A stretch of DNA of 64,000 nt from Gossypium raimondii (taxonomy: Eukaryota > Streptophyta > Magnoliopsida > Malvales > Malvaceae): assembly GCF_025698545.1 (NCBI RefSeq), contig NC_068567.1:59773371-59837370 (forward strand), read 5' to 3'. The notes beneath the pieces were generated by a model. The model did not search any database and had not been told where the DNA came from. It worked only from the letters and a program-made list of their open reading frames with translations. This document shows positions 12,115 to 24,399 of the stretch, one piece after another (position 1 is the stretch's first letter; every line of letters starts with the position of its first letter). The translations under genes and the position numbers were made by a program.

Positions 12115-13467
12115 AATAATAATAATTTCAAATCCTTAAAACAAGAACTATCTCCCCCTCTCTTTCTCTTTATAAATATAGATGTGTTGAAGGCTAAAGC
12201 TTGAATGTTTAGAGAGAGAAAGAGAGTGAAAGAGATAAAAAAAAAAAAGTTCTCTCTCTATGATTTGCAGAGTGAGAGAGATTTTGCTGTTCCTCTTGGT
12301 GTGTTGTTTTAGGAATGTTAAAGATTTTTGAGCGTTTATTATGGTGAGGATTAGGTAACCTCAATTAAAACTATGGCCTTGGCAGATATGCTTTGCCCAA
12401 TTTGCCCTTCTCCTTCTCAGCTGGCTTACCGAATTAGATGGTTTTATAGTCATTGACAATTATTGTTTTTATATTTATATAATTTTGATATATTAAAATC
12501 CATATTTTATATAGACTTAATACAAATATGAATCTGACTTTTTTTATGTGGTATTTGTATTATTTTTTAGTCTAATGTGATAACAAAAATATATTTTTTA
12601 ATATTTGGAGCTAACGATATTAATTTTTTAGTGTTTAATTTTAGGATTTAAAATTGATTTAATGAAAATTTTAATAAACTAATAAGATTAGTAATTAAAT
12701 TTTATCAAATTTATTTTAAAACTAAATTTATTTGATAAACTAAATGTAAAATTAAATAAATTTACAATTAACATTACTTTTATTCCATTAAAATCATGAA
12801 AAATTCAAACATAATAATATTAGCAATTAATTTTCATCAAATTAACCCTAAAACCGAATTAAACAGAAAAAGTTAACCCTTTTACCTCCAAATACCAAAA
12901 TAAAATAATTTTGTCAAATACATGTACCACATTAAAAAAATGTCAAACTCGAGTACCAAATAATATATTAAGCCTTTTATATATTAATATATTAATATTT
13001 TATATATATATATATATATTCATTTATATATATTGGGTTAAAATTTGCTATTACTCTTGTAGGAAGCATAACTTGTAGATTTAATCATTGATTCTTAATT
13101 TAATTATTTTTAATTCTTATATTTTTAAAATTTTGAAAATTCAATCTTTATCTCAATCGTTACTTGTTAAATCTATCAACTAAAATAATGTAGTTTCTTT
13201 TGTGATTTTATGTGAATATCACAAATTGACACGATATTATATATGTGATAATAAAATATTTGAATCAGAATTCAAATTTTAAAAATATATCAATTCATTT
13301 TTTGGTGAATTATAATAATAGAGTAAAGTCCGAACAACAAAGGCGACTAGCGCAACTTAAATCAAGAACACACTTGAGACAATAAACACCCTTAACCATC
13401 AGACCATCGTATGAAGACCAACTATATTCATCTTTTATTATATTATTGGATAAAGAAATGTTTCTAC
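12115..13467. other. Upstream region of the GGP gene and AT-rich intergenic DNA
   Basis: 12190-12280 is purine-rich (gagagaaagagag), a likely 5' leader or promoter GA tract of the minus-strand gene. About 12820-12980 resembles 58430-58620 (shared text around caaataccaaaata and aatatattaagcc), a dispersed repeat. A TA microsatellite lies near 13002-13018. No gene is seen. Confidence 0.4.
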
Positions 13468-14043
13468 GGGCTAGTTTGGCAATGCTTTTGAGAAGTGCTT
13501 TTGAAAAGTTTAGTTTAAAATTTGAGTGTTTATCGTTGCTATCAAAAAGTGCTTTTGAGAAATAAAATGTTCATTTTAGACATGTTATTATCAAGAAACA
13601 AATATGCATTTAAATAATATTTAAATTAGTTAATATTATTATACTTTAGTAAGAATATAAAAATTTATTATAACTTCTTGTTAATATTTTAATATATGAA
13701 ATATAAATTTTAAATATTTTTAAGCAATAAATATTAATTATTTATAAAATTTAATTAGAATATATAAATTATATTTTAAATATTTAAATATTTGTAATTA
13801 GTATTTTAAAAAAATATTTTTTTATTAACACATTTGTAATTAAGCACCAAGAAAAGAAAAAGGAAAGTACTATGTTATTTGAGGGGTGAAAAAGTAGTTA
13901 AGCACCAAAAGTGCTTTTGGAGAGAAAAAATATTTCTGAAAAGTTAAAAATTTCAGCCAAAAGCAGCTTATTCTGTACAACTTTTCTTCCAAAAGTGCTT
14001 TTTGAGTCAGAAGTGCTTTTTTTAAGCACTGAAGAATAGGCCC
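13468..14043. mobile_element. Tourist-like MITE, 576 bp
   Basis: Left end GGGCTAGTTTGG and right end, on the other strand, GGGCCTATTCTT are flanked by TAC on both sides (13465-13467, 14044-14046). Just inside both ends are clustered copies of AAAAGTGCTTTTG-like palindromes, in inverted arrangement. The interior is AT-rich and non-coding. The 3 bp duplication fits PIF/Harbinger-type elements, although TAC departs from the usual TWA. Confidence 0.55.
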
Positions 14044-14046
14044 TAC

Positions 14047-15089
14047 ATTTCTGTCAGAAAAAAAAATATGTTTATATATAGTAAACCTGATAAAGTGACA
14101 TTAAGATAATTATCAATTTGGATCTTAAAAATTCTTGTTAAGGGTATAGATAATAAAATACTAGATTCTCAAATAAAAGTCTATTAAAAATATCAATAGA
14201 TAATTAAGCAAATAAAGTTTAATTGCAACTAATTAATACTATCTATACTATTAATAAAATCTATGATTAAATTAGTGTTAAAATTAATTGAGTATCAACT
14301 CGATTAGAACATTACGGATATGTTCTTCCATAATTAGAATGAGTCATATTATTTGAAGATATTTTAATATTTTCATTTTAATAAAAATCAAGAAATCGGT
14401 ACAAACTTAGTTAAAAATTACGGATATATCCTTCCGTAATAAAAATGAGTCATATAATTGAGGATATTTTAATCTTTTCATTTTAATAAAACCAAGAAAA
14501 ATATGCATATAATAAGATTTAAACCCGTGCCAATTTGATTAGTAAAATCTTAAACTACCACTCAACTTGAAGTTTAATTTGATGTTTTTAACACATTTTT
14601 TAATATATGCATTATTTATTATTTCTACCTATTGTATATCTAATTTTTATTTTGATGTTGTACATATTTTATGTTTTATTATTTGTTTATTAAATAAACA
14701 TATATATTTTTAAATTTATAATTTTTAACTTGTGATAAAATTTCTATTATATATAATATATTTTCATTAAAGGGATTGATTTTACTTACCGGACTTTTGG
14801 GATATATTAAACATTTGTTTCAGTAAAATAATTACGCTACATTTTAAAGGATCGCGCTTTTAGTAACCTTTTTTCTGCTTTAATTGATTGATTGATTTAT
14901 TGTACCTTCAGCTTCATGTATTGATTTTGGTACTTATTGAATTAAAGAGGTAGAATCCTGAAATTATTAAGCCAGAGTGAGTTAGAAAAAATAATATACG
15001 TTAGCATTTAAATAGGGTTTGCCATGGACAGTTTGAACTTGATAATAGTCCTTTCTTGATAGGTAAGTGGATCTCTCTTTATATATTGA
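14047..15089. other. AT-rich intergenic DNA with a short tandem duplication
   Basis: A unit of about 107 bp beginning attacggatat and containing gagtcatat and ttttcattttaataaaa occurs at about 14314 and again at about 14421. No gene or strong regulatory signal is seen in the rest. Confidence 0.45.
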
Positions 15090-15595
15090 TGGAGCTGTTA
15101 AGTTGAATGTAGGGTGGGTCGCAATGAGATAGAGGCGATGTACAAGCCAAATTGGAACGAATCATTAGATACAATTGATATTTGGGATTTTACTTTATTT
15201 TCGATGTAAAACTTTAGGAAATTTTGGATGGTTTGACTCTTGTCCAAAGAAAGAGACATAATAATCTTTTGATCCATACATATACTAGATAGTTTAGAGG
15301 TTGTCAAAGCTCTTCAATATATTCATTTATCTTATTTAACTTCAGCTTTGATTAGAATGATCCACATGATTTTATAGATCATAGATCAATAGAAATTCAA
15401 GCACATTTCAAGAGAGAGAAATTAAGTTGCTAATCGATTTGCCAAGATGGCTTCGGAGAGGAGTTTAATTACGCAAGTGTTTGAAGACATCCCAAAGGAG
15501 CTATCAGTTGTTATTGAGATTGACAAAGCAACAAATTTTCTCATTATGATAGATTAATATAATTTGATTGTGGTTTTTATTCAACAAAAAAAAAG
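15090..15595 (+). mobile_element. LINE 3' fragment (RNase H end of ORF2)
   Basis: In one forward frame, with several stops, 15400-15560 reads like the end of a plant L1-type LINE ORF2 RNase H domain: ANRFAKMASERSL, then VFEDIPKELSVVIEID. It is followed by a stop and, at about 15583, a short poly-A run. The upstream part (from about 15100) reads KLNV and other degraded pieces of the same domain. The element is 5'-truncated and dead. No target duplication was identified. Confidence 0.5.
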
Positions 15596-15864
15596 AAGTT
15601 GAAAGTGCTATCAATCTTTTGCGGTGGTGCTTTATTATAATTTAAAATTTAATCTTAAAAAGTTAAAAAATAAATAATCTTACCTTTTAATTTAAATACG
15701 ATAATTCAATTATTAATATCATTAAATATTTTTATTATAAAATTAATTTGATATATTTATTTTTCATCAATCATATGTCATATTATAAGAAAAATAATCT
15801 GATAAAATTAGAAAGTTTGATAAAAACATTAAATGTTTTAATTATTGGATTAAGAGTTTTAAAT

Positions 15865-16318
15865 TTTTTTTTGAATGAATGGTAAAATTTATTAATCCAA
15901 GAAAACAGTTAAACTGTTACAAAGAATAAAAAACATTGTACAGTAACTTTAAGCTATATAAACAAATTAACCAATAATACTCCAAGAAGCACGAAGTGAA
16001 GCATTAATAGGATCAGTTCTATTGATTGATCTTCTTTTTAAACGAGCCCACACAATCTCTTTAATTTGCACCAAGACGGCATCTTCAGTCAAGAAAGATG
16101 CACCAAAATACTTCTTGTTCCTCTGACTCCATATCACATACAAATATGCAATCCAAATAAGCTTGAGTACAACAACAAGCAAGGACTTTCCTTCTAAGTT
16201 TCAATATCGCTCAAGTTAACTCTTGCCTTCAAGTTTCCACGATCCTATATAAATGGAGCAAAAGCGCAAAACTGACTGTCACACCTTCCTTGAAAAACTA
16301 CACTTAAAGAAAATGTAA
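15865..16318 (-). mobile_element. 5'-truncated LINE, with target-site duplication
   Basis: On the minus strand the fragment encodes a LINE ORF2 C-terminal stretch (LIWIAYLYVIWSQRNKKYFG; 15967-16182), typical of the zinc-binding region after the reverse transcriptase. It ends with TTCATTC and a poly-A run at 15865-15873. It is flanked by a near-perfect 17 bp duplication, gattaaragttttaaat, at 15848-15864 and 16319-16335. Such long duplications and a poly-A end are diagnostic of LINE insertion. Confidence 0.75.
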
Positions 16319-16335
16319 GATTAAAAGTTTTAAAT

Positions 16336-17821
16336 TGAAAAACTATAAGGAAATATTTTTTTAATTTGTTAAGCATAGATGGAAGCACATTAACAACATA
16401 TTTTAACTAATTAAAAATTGTGATTCATTACCCATATGCTTTATATTTATATTATCACTTTGGTCATTATCAAAAATTTATTTGATACATTGTGGAGCTT
16501 TTAGTTTGACAAATAAATGAGTAATTTGTGTCAATTTTGATTTAACTTTTAAAATTTTAATATTATACAATGGCAACATAGTAAAAAAATCCATATACAA
16601 AATAATAATATTTTAATTTAATATATAATATTTAGGAAATTTTTATAATTGTCAATGAAAATATCATTTTAATAATTTTGAAACTATAAATTAATGTAAT
16701 GGTAAAATTTTATTTTTAACTTCTCTAAATAATAAAATTTTAGTATTCTAAATTTATATAATAAATTTAGGGTTAGTATTTAATACACTGGTGGTGTATT
16801 TTATTATTCCATAAGCAATTTTAGAAATTTGCCACATATCTCTCTCTTTTCTTTTAATATTTATTTTACCTTAACATTTGTTAACCTCTTGACTTTGTTT
16901 ATGGAATCTAAAACATCATTAATAGTATTCCTTATAAAATTAATGTATATTTTACTTTCATATTTTAATTGATTTTTTAATTTTCTCTCCATATATGTTA
17001 ATATGACATTTTAAATTAATTAATAATTTATATATGTTTGATTTATTAAAAACCTCGACTTTTTTTGTAATAAAAATTGAGATTGAATTATATATATTTG
17101 AAATAAAAAAAGAATATAAATCTACTCTATGTTTTTTTGCTATTAATATATACTATACTCTAGTATTTGAAGAAATCTTCTTAACACTCAAGAAATTGAA
17201 AGAGGTAAAGTCCAAAACCCTTACCTGCCTTTTAGAATCGCCCTCGGGTAAGCCTAATTGCTAATTGCCAAATTGGTTAGCCTTTTTATAGTTGGATTTT
17301 TTTTTGTTTGACTTTAATTACATGCATGCATGCAGGCAGGCAGGCAGGCAATCGTCATGATGGCTCAGCCAATACGAAGACTTTTTGCTCCGTCTTATAA
17401 AATAAACAAGCTGATAACCTAAAACAAAACATCAATTATAATATTATAAGCTAATCATCGAGTGGTTTCAGTGGTGTGGAATTACTAGAAACTTGTATAA
17501 TGTTAGACTTGCCAGCTGCAAGTCAATGGAATTTATGATTTCTTTATCACCAGGTCGATCGACATTGACAATTTAATGAATTAATTAAGTTGTTAATTGA
17601 ATAAGTTGATTCTATGGAGTTTGTTATCTTGGCCAAAAAAGTGTGGGTTTTAATTTCTTTATTCAATTCTTTTGTAGGGTGTTAGGGCCTTAGGGGGTGA
17701 GAAGAGGGAATTTTGGCTAAGTAATGATCTTTCAAAGACTCCAACAGCACTCCTTAATCATCAATTTTTTTTCAGTCCATTATTTTTCCTTGAAGTACTG
17801 TGATTATTGACGGTTAATCCT
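16336..17821. other. AT-rich intergenic DNA
   Basis: No gene is seen. A compound microsatellite of CATG and GCAG repeats lies at about 17321-17350. A short open frame at 17034-17264 is AT-driven and matches nothing I recognise. Confidence 0.4.
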
Positions 17822-18334
17822 GTTGAAAGTAGGGATGATCAAAATTCAACTCGATTTAAAAAAAAATATTTTTTTAAATTTTGAGTTAATCGAATCGAGT
17901 TATTCGAGTTAACTCGAATAAGAAATTTCAGATTTCGAGTTCGAGTCGAGTTAAATTTTTAAAATTCGAATAACTCGAATAACTTGAATAACAGATTAGT
18001 ATAAATATTGTTTTGGTCCCTATTAATTTTGAAAATGAGCAAATTGGTCTCTCTCTTAACAAAAATTACAAAAATATCAAAGTAATTTTCAAATTTTGAA
18101 AATAATTTTAAAATTCAAAATATTTATAGAAATTTTAAATTTTATATTTTAAAATTTTATATGATTTGAGGATCGGGTTTGGAATTTGAAAACCTTAATT
18201 TGAAATTTGTAATAAAAAATTTAAAACTTAAATTTTGAAAAATTAAAAATTTGGAGAAACTTTAAAACTTTGGAGAAATGAGTTTTGATTTCTGAAATGG
18301 GTATTTTGAGTCCTGTTTTTCATTTTGAATCTGA

Positions 18335-18385
18335 GACTTTTTATAGAGGGCTATCATCTCTTTACATCATTTGAACCGAGAAATT
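18335..18385 (-). promoter_or_regulatory. Caulimovirid-type promoter: as-1-like element and TATA box
   Basis: On the minus strand a TGATGTAAAGAGATGATAG stretch (about 18352-18370) resembles the tandem TGACG as-1 element of the cauliflower mosaic virus 35S promoter. It is followed within about 10 bases by CTCTATAAAAAG (TATA at 18338-18345). It lies at the downstream end of the viral reading frames, where the pregenomic RNA promoter is found in circular caulimovirid genomes. Activity is not shown. Confidence 0.5.
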
Positions 18386-18462
18386 TTCCCTTTCATCATT
18401 ACATATTTGAGACTTTGATTAAAACTTTTCAGAGAATATATTCTCTGATTACAAAATACAAA

Positions 18463-20100
18463 TTACAGAGAATATTTACTATTCATGCATATTTTCTTGC
18501 AGGGAATATTTACTGTTTTCGTCAGGGAATATTTCATGTTCACTTGTCTTTTCTTGCACCATTTTTTCTTGGTCCTAGTGATGGTCACTGAAGTGGTATC
18601 ATCTGCAAGATCCACCGTCTTGATTGAGGATGCTGAAGATTTCTCGTCTTCGGATTCAGAATCCAATGAGTTGAGCATTTCAGCCATGAGTTTTTTTGTA
18701 TTCCTTTTTGGTCTTGGCTTGAGCTAACATCGCAATAGCTGTCGACTTTGCTTGAAGGAATTTTGCTGTGGTTAGATCCGAGGCTGCGGACTTACATAAT
18801 CTTGGATTCTTGTTGAAAAAATTATCCAAATATTTTGAATCATATTTTTCATCATTAAATTTGTTCCACCATTTAGTCATGTAGTTCCGAACTAGTAATG
18901 GAATTCCAGTATATTGATCTTGCTCATAAGAATAATTTCACGAAACAATCCAAGAAATGCACAGTTTTGAAAAAAAAATAGATTGTCCTGTAAATGTGTT
19001 TTTGGTCTGGTTCATGCTGAAATTTGTCAAAGAATTTGGGCCATAAGTTTTGAATTTTTTCTGGTAGTATCTCAAAGGATGATGGTCCATACCAATTCCA
19101 CCATTCTTTGAACCAGTTTGGGAATTTGAATTGGGTACCGTATTTGAAATATATGAGCCAAGAATGTCTTATGTGTTGGTTGTTCATTAAGAAGGCATTG
19201 TACCATGCCATTTGGTAATCTTAATATGTAAAATATGGGTAGTGGTCTATTTTGGTGGTAAATTTGGCTGGGAATTTCTTTGGAGAACTTGAGTTTTCAC
19301 TCCAATCTCTTGGTCGAAGAATTTTTAGTATTTGGGCTGTTGAATGGGTAATAAAATTTGGATCTTTTGGGTTTGTGTAATGTTTGAACAATACTGATCC
19401 AGTTTGAACCAGTATGTTTTCATAATATTGTTGAGGTTTTTGAGAATCCAATGGTTTGAAATGTCATCCATTGAAAAGTTCTTTTGCAAGTATATGTGGA
19501 GGTTTTTCTGAAAACTCTTCCTCCATAACAAGAATTTTTTCAAAATATTTGTTTGGAAAATATTGTGAAGATTTTTGTATAGCAGTCTGTGAAGATACTG
19601 CTATCTCTTTTGGAAAAACATCTTGGAGAGAAGCCTCTTTTAAAACATTTTTGAGAGATTTTGGTTTGTGTAAAACAATCTCTTTATTTTTTGAAATGTT
19701 CGCTGCTTCAGCAGCAATTTGTTTGAGAGGAGTTTCCTCTTTCATTTGTGAAAATGCCAATGCTACTTCTGGAGATTAAGAAAGGGACTCAATCCATTTT
19801 TTGATTTGAGAACTAATTTCATTTGGATCTTGTGCATATTGAATTATTGTATTTTGGAGGATTTTGATGATGATGATGATGATTTCTCATTTTCTTCTTC
19901 ATGGCAAATTTCATACCATGACTTAATTGGTTTTGAGGGAATTTGGGTTTTGGATGACTCTCCTATTTTCCCTTTTTCTTTGTCTCAGAGTTTGGGTGGC
20001 ATTTTTGAATAAACTCTCTGGTGAGAAAATCAGGCAAAGAATTAATTTATCCTTTGATGTATTCAATATCAAAATCAAATATGCTCAAAATTGCCTGCCA
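18463..20100 (-). pseudogene. C-terminal region of the caulimovirid polyprotein, several broken frames
   Basis: Overlapping minus-strand open pieces (19464-19760, 19221-19543, 18924-19211, 18680-18880, 18463-18687) together form a coding-like stretch after the RNase H. It contains a Trp-rich block, HSWLIYF then PNWFKEWWNW, and later an acidic Ser/Asp-rich tail. Similar Trp-rich regions follow RNase H in other plant-genome pararetroviral polyproteins I have seen annotated; their function is unknown to me. Stops and frame changes separate the pieces. (GAT)n at about 19866-19880 lies in the same region. Confidence 0.5.
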
Positions 20101-20343
20101 TCTTGCAAAAATCTATTTTAAGGCAATATTTTGAACATCTTTTTGTAAAACTTCTTTTGCTTATTTGCAATCGACTCGTAAAAGGAATTTTTTATTTAAT
20201 AAATCACTTTGGAATTTTGTAATGCACAAAACAATTGATAAAATTTCTTTTTTAATAGTACTATAATTTTGCTGAGTAGGATTCCAGTGTTTGGAAGTAA
20301 ACTAGACTATTTGCTCTTTTCCTCCTTTAACTTGTTTTAGGAT

Positions 20344-23137
20344 TGTAATAGCCCGATTTTAGGCCTAGTCGGAACAGTGGTTTCGGGACCACAAATCCGA
20401 CGAGAGAAAAAAAATGTAATCGCCTGAATTTTCAGAGGTGTCGGAACGGTGATTCGAGATCACTAAATTCGACAAATGAGTAGAAAATATTATTAATTTA
20501 GTAAGTATAAGTTAAATATGAAGTTAGGAAAATTTTTGAAATAGTGAATAGTGCACTAGAAATAAATATTAAAATAATTAGAATCGAAATGAGGTATCAA
20601 GACCTCGGGATTTTAAACCGAGCCATAAATATTTTTATAAATATTTATGGAGTGTTAAAAGTTAGTATTAAAGTTTCGTTAAGAAATTTTAAAGTTCCGA
20701 TAATTAATTGAACAAAAGGACTAAATTGTAACAAATGCAAAATTTTGGGAAATGATTAAATAGCTTAAATGATAAAAGGAAGAGGGCTTAAAAGGCAAAT
20801 AGACCCAAGGTCTATTTGGGCTGGACAACAGAGGCATGAAATCAGCAAGAAAGTAAGGAGAATTAAGGGCAAAATTGGAAAATTGCAAAATTTGCTTAAT
20901 AAAGTTAGGACCCAAGTGGAATTATCTAGATTTCTCTTCATTTTCTGAATTCTCATCAGCTAAAACACCATGGAAGGGCTTCTTCAAGCTGGTTGTTCAT
21001 ATTTTTACTACAAGTAAGTTCAATTCTTGACTATTTCTTGAAATTTTGTATTTTATGACTTTTACAACTAGGCTCACTTGTTAAATTCATTAGTTTTTGA
21101 TTTTATGAAAGAAGTTGAAAGTTGATATGAATATGTGCTGAAAGTATATGATGATTTAGCATGGAATTAGAGTTTTAAATTGTTCATATGCTGATTTTAT
21201 CGAAAGAATTGAATAGAAAGTGAATGTTTGGGACCTAATAGTAAAAGAGTTTTAAGATAGAGTTATATGTGGAAATTCTGAATTTCAATAGTTGTGTAAC
21301 AACTTATAATGTCTAGGTAAAGTATTAATTGAGAAAATTAAATTAATTGAGGGGTTAATTGAGAAAGGACCGAATTGTATAAACTGTGAAATTTGGGGCA
21401 AAATGGAAATCTACATTTTGCACTAAAGCAGTTTTGGACAGCAGCAGTAGTGTAACTTTGAAAAATCACAAAAAATTGTAGAGATTGAATTAGAGTATGA
21501 ATAAAATATGAAATTAAAGCTTATTGAGTCTAGTTTCTTATAAAAGAAACGGTGTGAGCAATGGAATTGTAAATCATGAGATATAATAGATTTTGTGAGA
21601 CAAGGTCAGAATGAATTCAGGTTCCCTGTTCTGACTTTGGAAAATCATTAAAATTGTAAAAAAAAGATTATGAGTTATAATTTATATGGTTATAATCCTT
21701 AATGAGTCTATTTTTAGAAGAAACAAACGAAAACATCATCTGAATTCTGTACAATGAAATAATTAATTTTTAGTGAAGAGTGGTCGAAACTGTCAGACAG
21801 CGAAACAGGGGAAACTTTAAAGAATAAACTGTATTATTTGGCTCAACCAAAAATTCTGAAAATTTTATGCTATGAATATATGTGAGTCTAGTTTCAGGGA
21901 AAATTAACGGATCTTAATTTGGAGCTCTGTAGCTCCGGGTAAAAATAATTTAGTGACTCTGACTCGGATAAACAGCTTTGAATATACATGTTAGTGAATA
22001 TTGAAATTATGGTTAATGTTGTTTAAGTGTGCTGTACACATTAAGGATGTGGAATGGAGAGGAGGAGGAGGAAAATTGGGAAATATATGAATGATTCGTG
22101 TATAAATGGTCATATGTTGATTATAACTGATAAACGATGAAATATGAATGATGCTTGTTTTTGTGCATTATTGGTCATGGTTTAAGCTCATGTGTGAAAA
22201 TAAAGTTTCATAGTATGTGTGTATGGTATATTCAGTATATGATTTGGCATGAAATAATACCATGAATGGTTTATGAATTAACACATGTTGGTAAGCCTGA
22301 TATATGAATAAATGATAAAATTGAGCGGAACGCCGGATTTGAGTACTTCTGATCAAGTGACAAAGTGATAAGTGGTAGCTTTAGCTACACTTATCGATCA
22401 AGTGACAAGTGGAAAGTGATAAGTAATAGCTTGGCTATACTTATCGATCAAGTGACAAAGTGATAAGTGGCTACACTTATCGATCAAGAAACAAAGTGAT
22501 AAGTGGCTACACTTATCGATCGAGACAAGTGATAAGTGATCATACGTAAGACCATAGTTATACTATGGCAAAGTGAAAGTGAAGTACTCAATTTTCCGTA
22601 ACTGTTCCTAATTTGATTAAGGATGGTAAGTGACAAATGGGCCCAAAAGAATTAAAGCAATTGGATAAGTGGTAGTGTATTTATACCGGGATGATGTTGT
22701 TATTTAAGTTAAAGTGATATCTTCATTGCAAAATTGAGAATTTCATAAATGTGTTAGTGAATGGTATAATCGATAAACGTTGAGTTAAATGGTAAATACG
22801 TATTAGTGTTAAACTTAGTGACATTGAATTGTACGTGAATTAAATGGAAATTGCTAGTGATATGATCTAAATTGTGAGCATGAGAAATTGCGAATTGAAT
22901 GAAATGGAAATGAAGCATTGAATTGCATGAGTATGTGACGGGTCTCGTAGGCCCTAATTATTATGATTATAGTATTTCGAGGATATATGGTGAAAAGTTA
23001 TAGAAGCATGTTAATTATTTTGAAAGTTTTTATTTAGATGAAATTTTATAACTCGGTTAAATACGCTTACAAGTGTATATGTTTTGGTGATACCTCGTAC
23101 CCTATTCTGGTGTTGGATACGGGTAAGGGGTGTTACA
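20344..23137. mobile_element. Solo LTR, 2794 bp, of a Ty3-type retrotransposon
   Basis: It starts TGTAATAGCCCG and ends GGGGTGTTACA, the TG...CA borders of an LTR. It is flanked by a perfect 5 bp duplication AGGAT (20339-20343 and 23138-23142). No internal coding region is present, so it is a solo LTR left by recombination. It splits the RNase H region of the pararetrovirus and is therefore the youngest of the three nested insertions. Its reverse-complement start (TGTAACACCCC...) resembles the left end of the solo LTR at 55237, suggesting related families in opposite orientation. Confidence 0.85.
22345..22535. repeat. Tandem repeat of GATAAGTG...CACTTATC hairpins in the solo LTR
   Basis: About four units of 40-60 bp, each with gatcaagtgacaaagtgataagtgg, then a short spacer, then cacttatcgatc. 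In the later units the two halves GATAAGTG and CACTTATC are separated by only 4 bases (gcta), so each unit can form a perfect hairpin with an 8 bp stem. The phrase is restricted to this LTR in the window. Confidence 0.6.
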
Positions 23138-24399
23138 AGGATCCCACCGTATCCTACTTCAGAAGCATTTGTTTCTACAATCTTAGGGCATTTGGGTCGG
23201 CTAAATATAAACAAGGAAGCTTAGTGATTTGTTTTTTGATTTGGGTGATAATATTGGTGTGGTTATTTGTCCAAGGTTGTGGATTCTTTTTGAGCCTATC
23301 ATATAATGATTTACATAATTTGCTAAGACTTGGATAAAAGACTATGACATAATTAAGACTTCCTAAGAATCTTTGTAATTGGACTTTGTCAAGGATTTGG
23401 TCTGGGAATTTGTTAGCAAACTCTATAGACCGTTCTATTGGGGTAATGGTTCCTTGGGTAATGTAATGACCTAAAAACCTTACTTTGGTTTGGAACAAAC
23501 TTATCTTGGATTTAGAAACTACTAGACCATTATTTTTTATGACTTTTATAATGATCGATAAATATTTGAAGTGTTTTTCTAAATTTTCTGAAAACACTAA
23601 TACTTCATCGATGTATACTATTGTGAATTGATAATATTGGTAAAAAATATCATTCATTATTCTTTGAAACTCAGATGGAGCATTTTTTAACCCAAAAGAC
23701 ATTACATTCCATTCATATTGTCCAAATGGTATAGTAAATGCTGTTTTATATCTTTCTTCTTCTTTTATTTGGATTTGCCAAAATCCAGATTTCATGTCAA
23801 ATTTTGAGAAAATATTTGCGTTACAAAGTTTCTGTAGCAAATCTTTCTTATTTGGTATTGAGTATCTAGTCCATTTTAAGGCTTGATTGAGATGTTTGTA
23901 ATTAATTACTAATCTTGGCGTTCCTCTTGAGTTCGCATTTTTATTACATAGAATCTTTGAATGACTCCAAGGAGAACTGCTTTCCTAATTAAATTTTTAT
24001 TAAGGTCTTGTATTTCTTTTTTACAAAATTCTTCCATTTCTTTGTTCATTTGTATGGGTCTTGCTTTTGTGGGTATTTGTCTTTCATCAAAATTGTTTTC
24101 ATATGGTAATGCTACTTGTGTTTTTCCTATTCCAAAAGGCATTAGGAATGTCGAACAAATTGTTGATTCTATTTCTTCTTTGATTTGATTTATCCTTTTT
24201 TACTTCTCTTTTTCTAATTGTTCAGTCAATTTTTAAAATATATTTATTCTTTTAGAAAAGAGATTTGCTTCATTTATAATTAATTAAATTATTAATTTGC
24301 CCATTATGGATGAATAAAGATTTTAATAAGTTGAGATTTCTTATTTTTGTTTTTCTACAAAAGGAAATTCTACTTTAGTGTTTAAAACTTTGGTGGAGA

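Larger units (their letters stand above)
20020..24142 (-). pseudogene. Caulimovirid reverse transcriptase-RNase H region, interrupted
   Basis: The 221-residue open stretch at 23175-23840 holds the reverse transcriptase palm (FSKFDMKSGFWQIQ, FGLKNAPSEFQ, then IVYIDEVLVFS). The catalytic box reads YIDE rather than the usual YxDD. 23909-24142 holds the upstream fingers part. RNase H begins with VETNASEVGYGGI, where the usual first aspartate is Asn. It is then cut by the solo LTR at 23137/20344 and resumes at 20343 downward with in-frame stops near 20303 and 20162. Protein priming and replication functions are lost. Described as seen; no reconstruction attempted. Confidence 0.7.

Noticed and set aside
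11788..12204. Forward frame of 138 codons
   Set aside because: It is the antisense shadow of exon 1 of the glutamine amidotransferase gene.
17034..17264. 76-codon forward frame
   Set aside because: AT-rich, no motif, no splice or promoter context.
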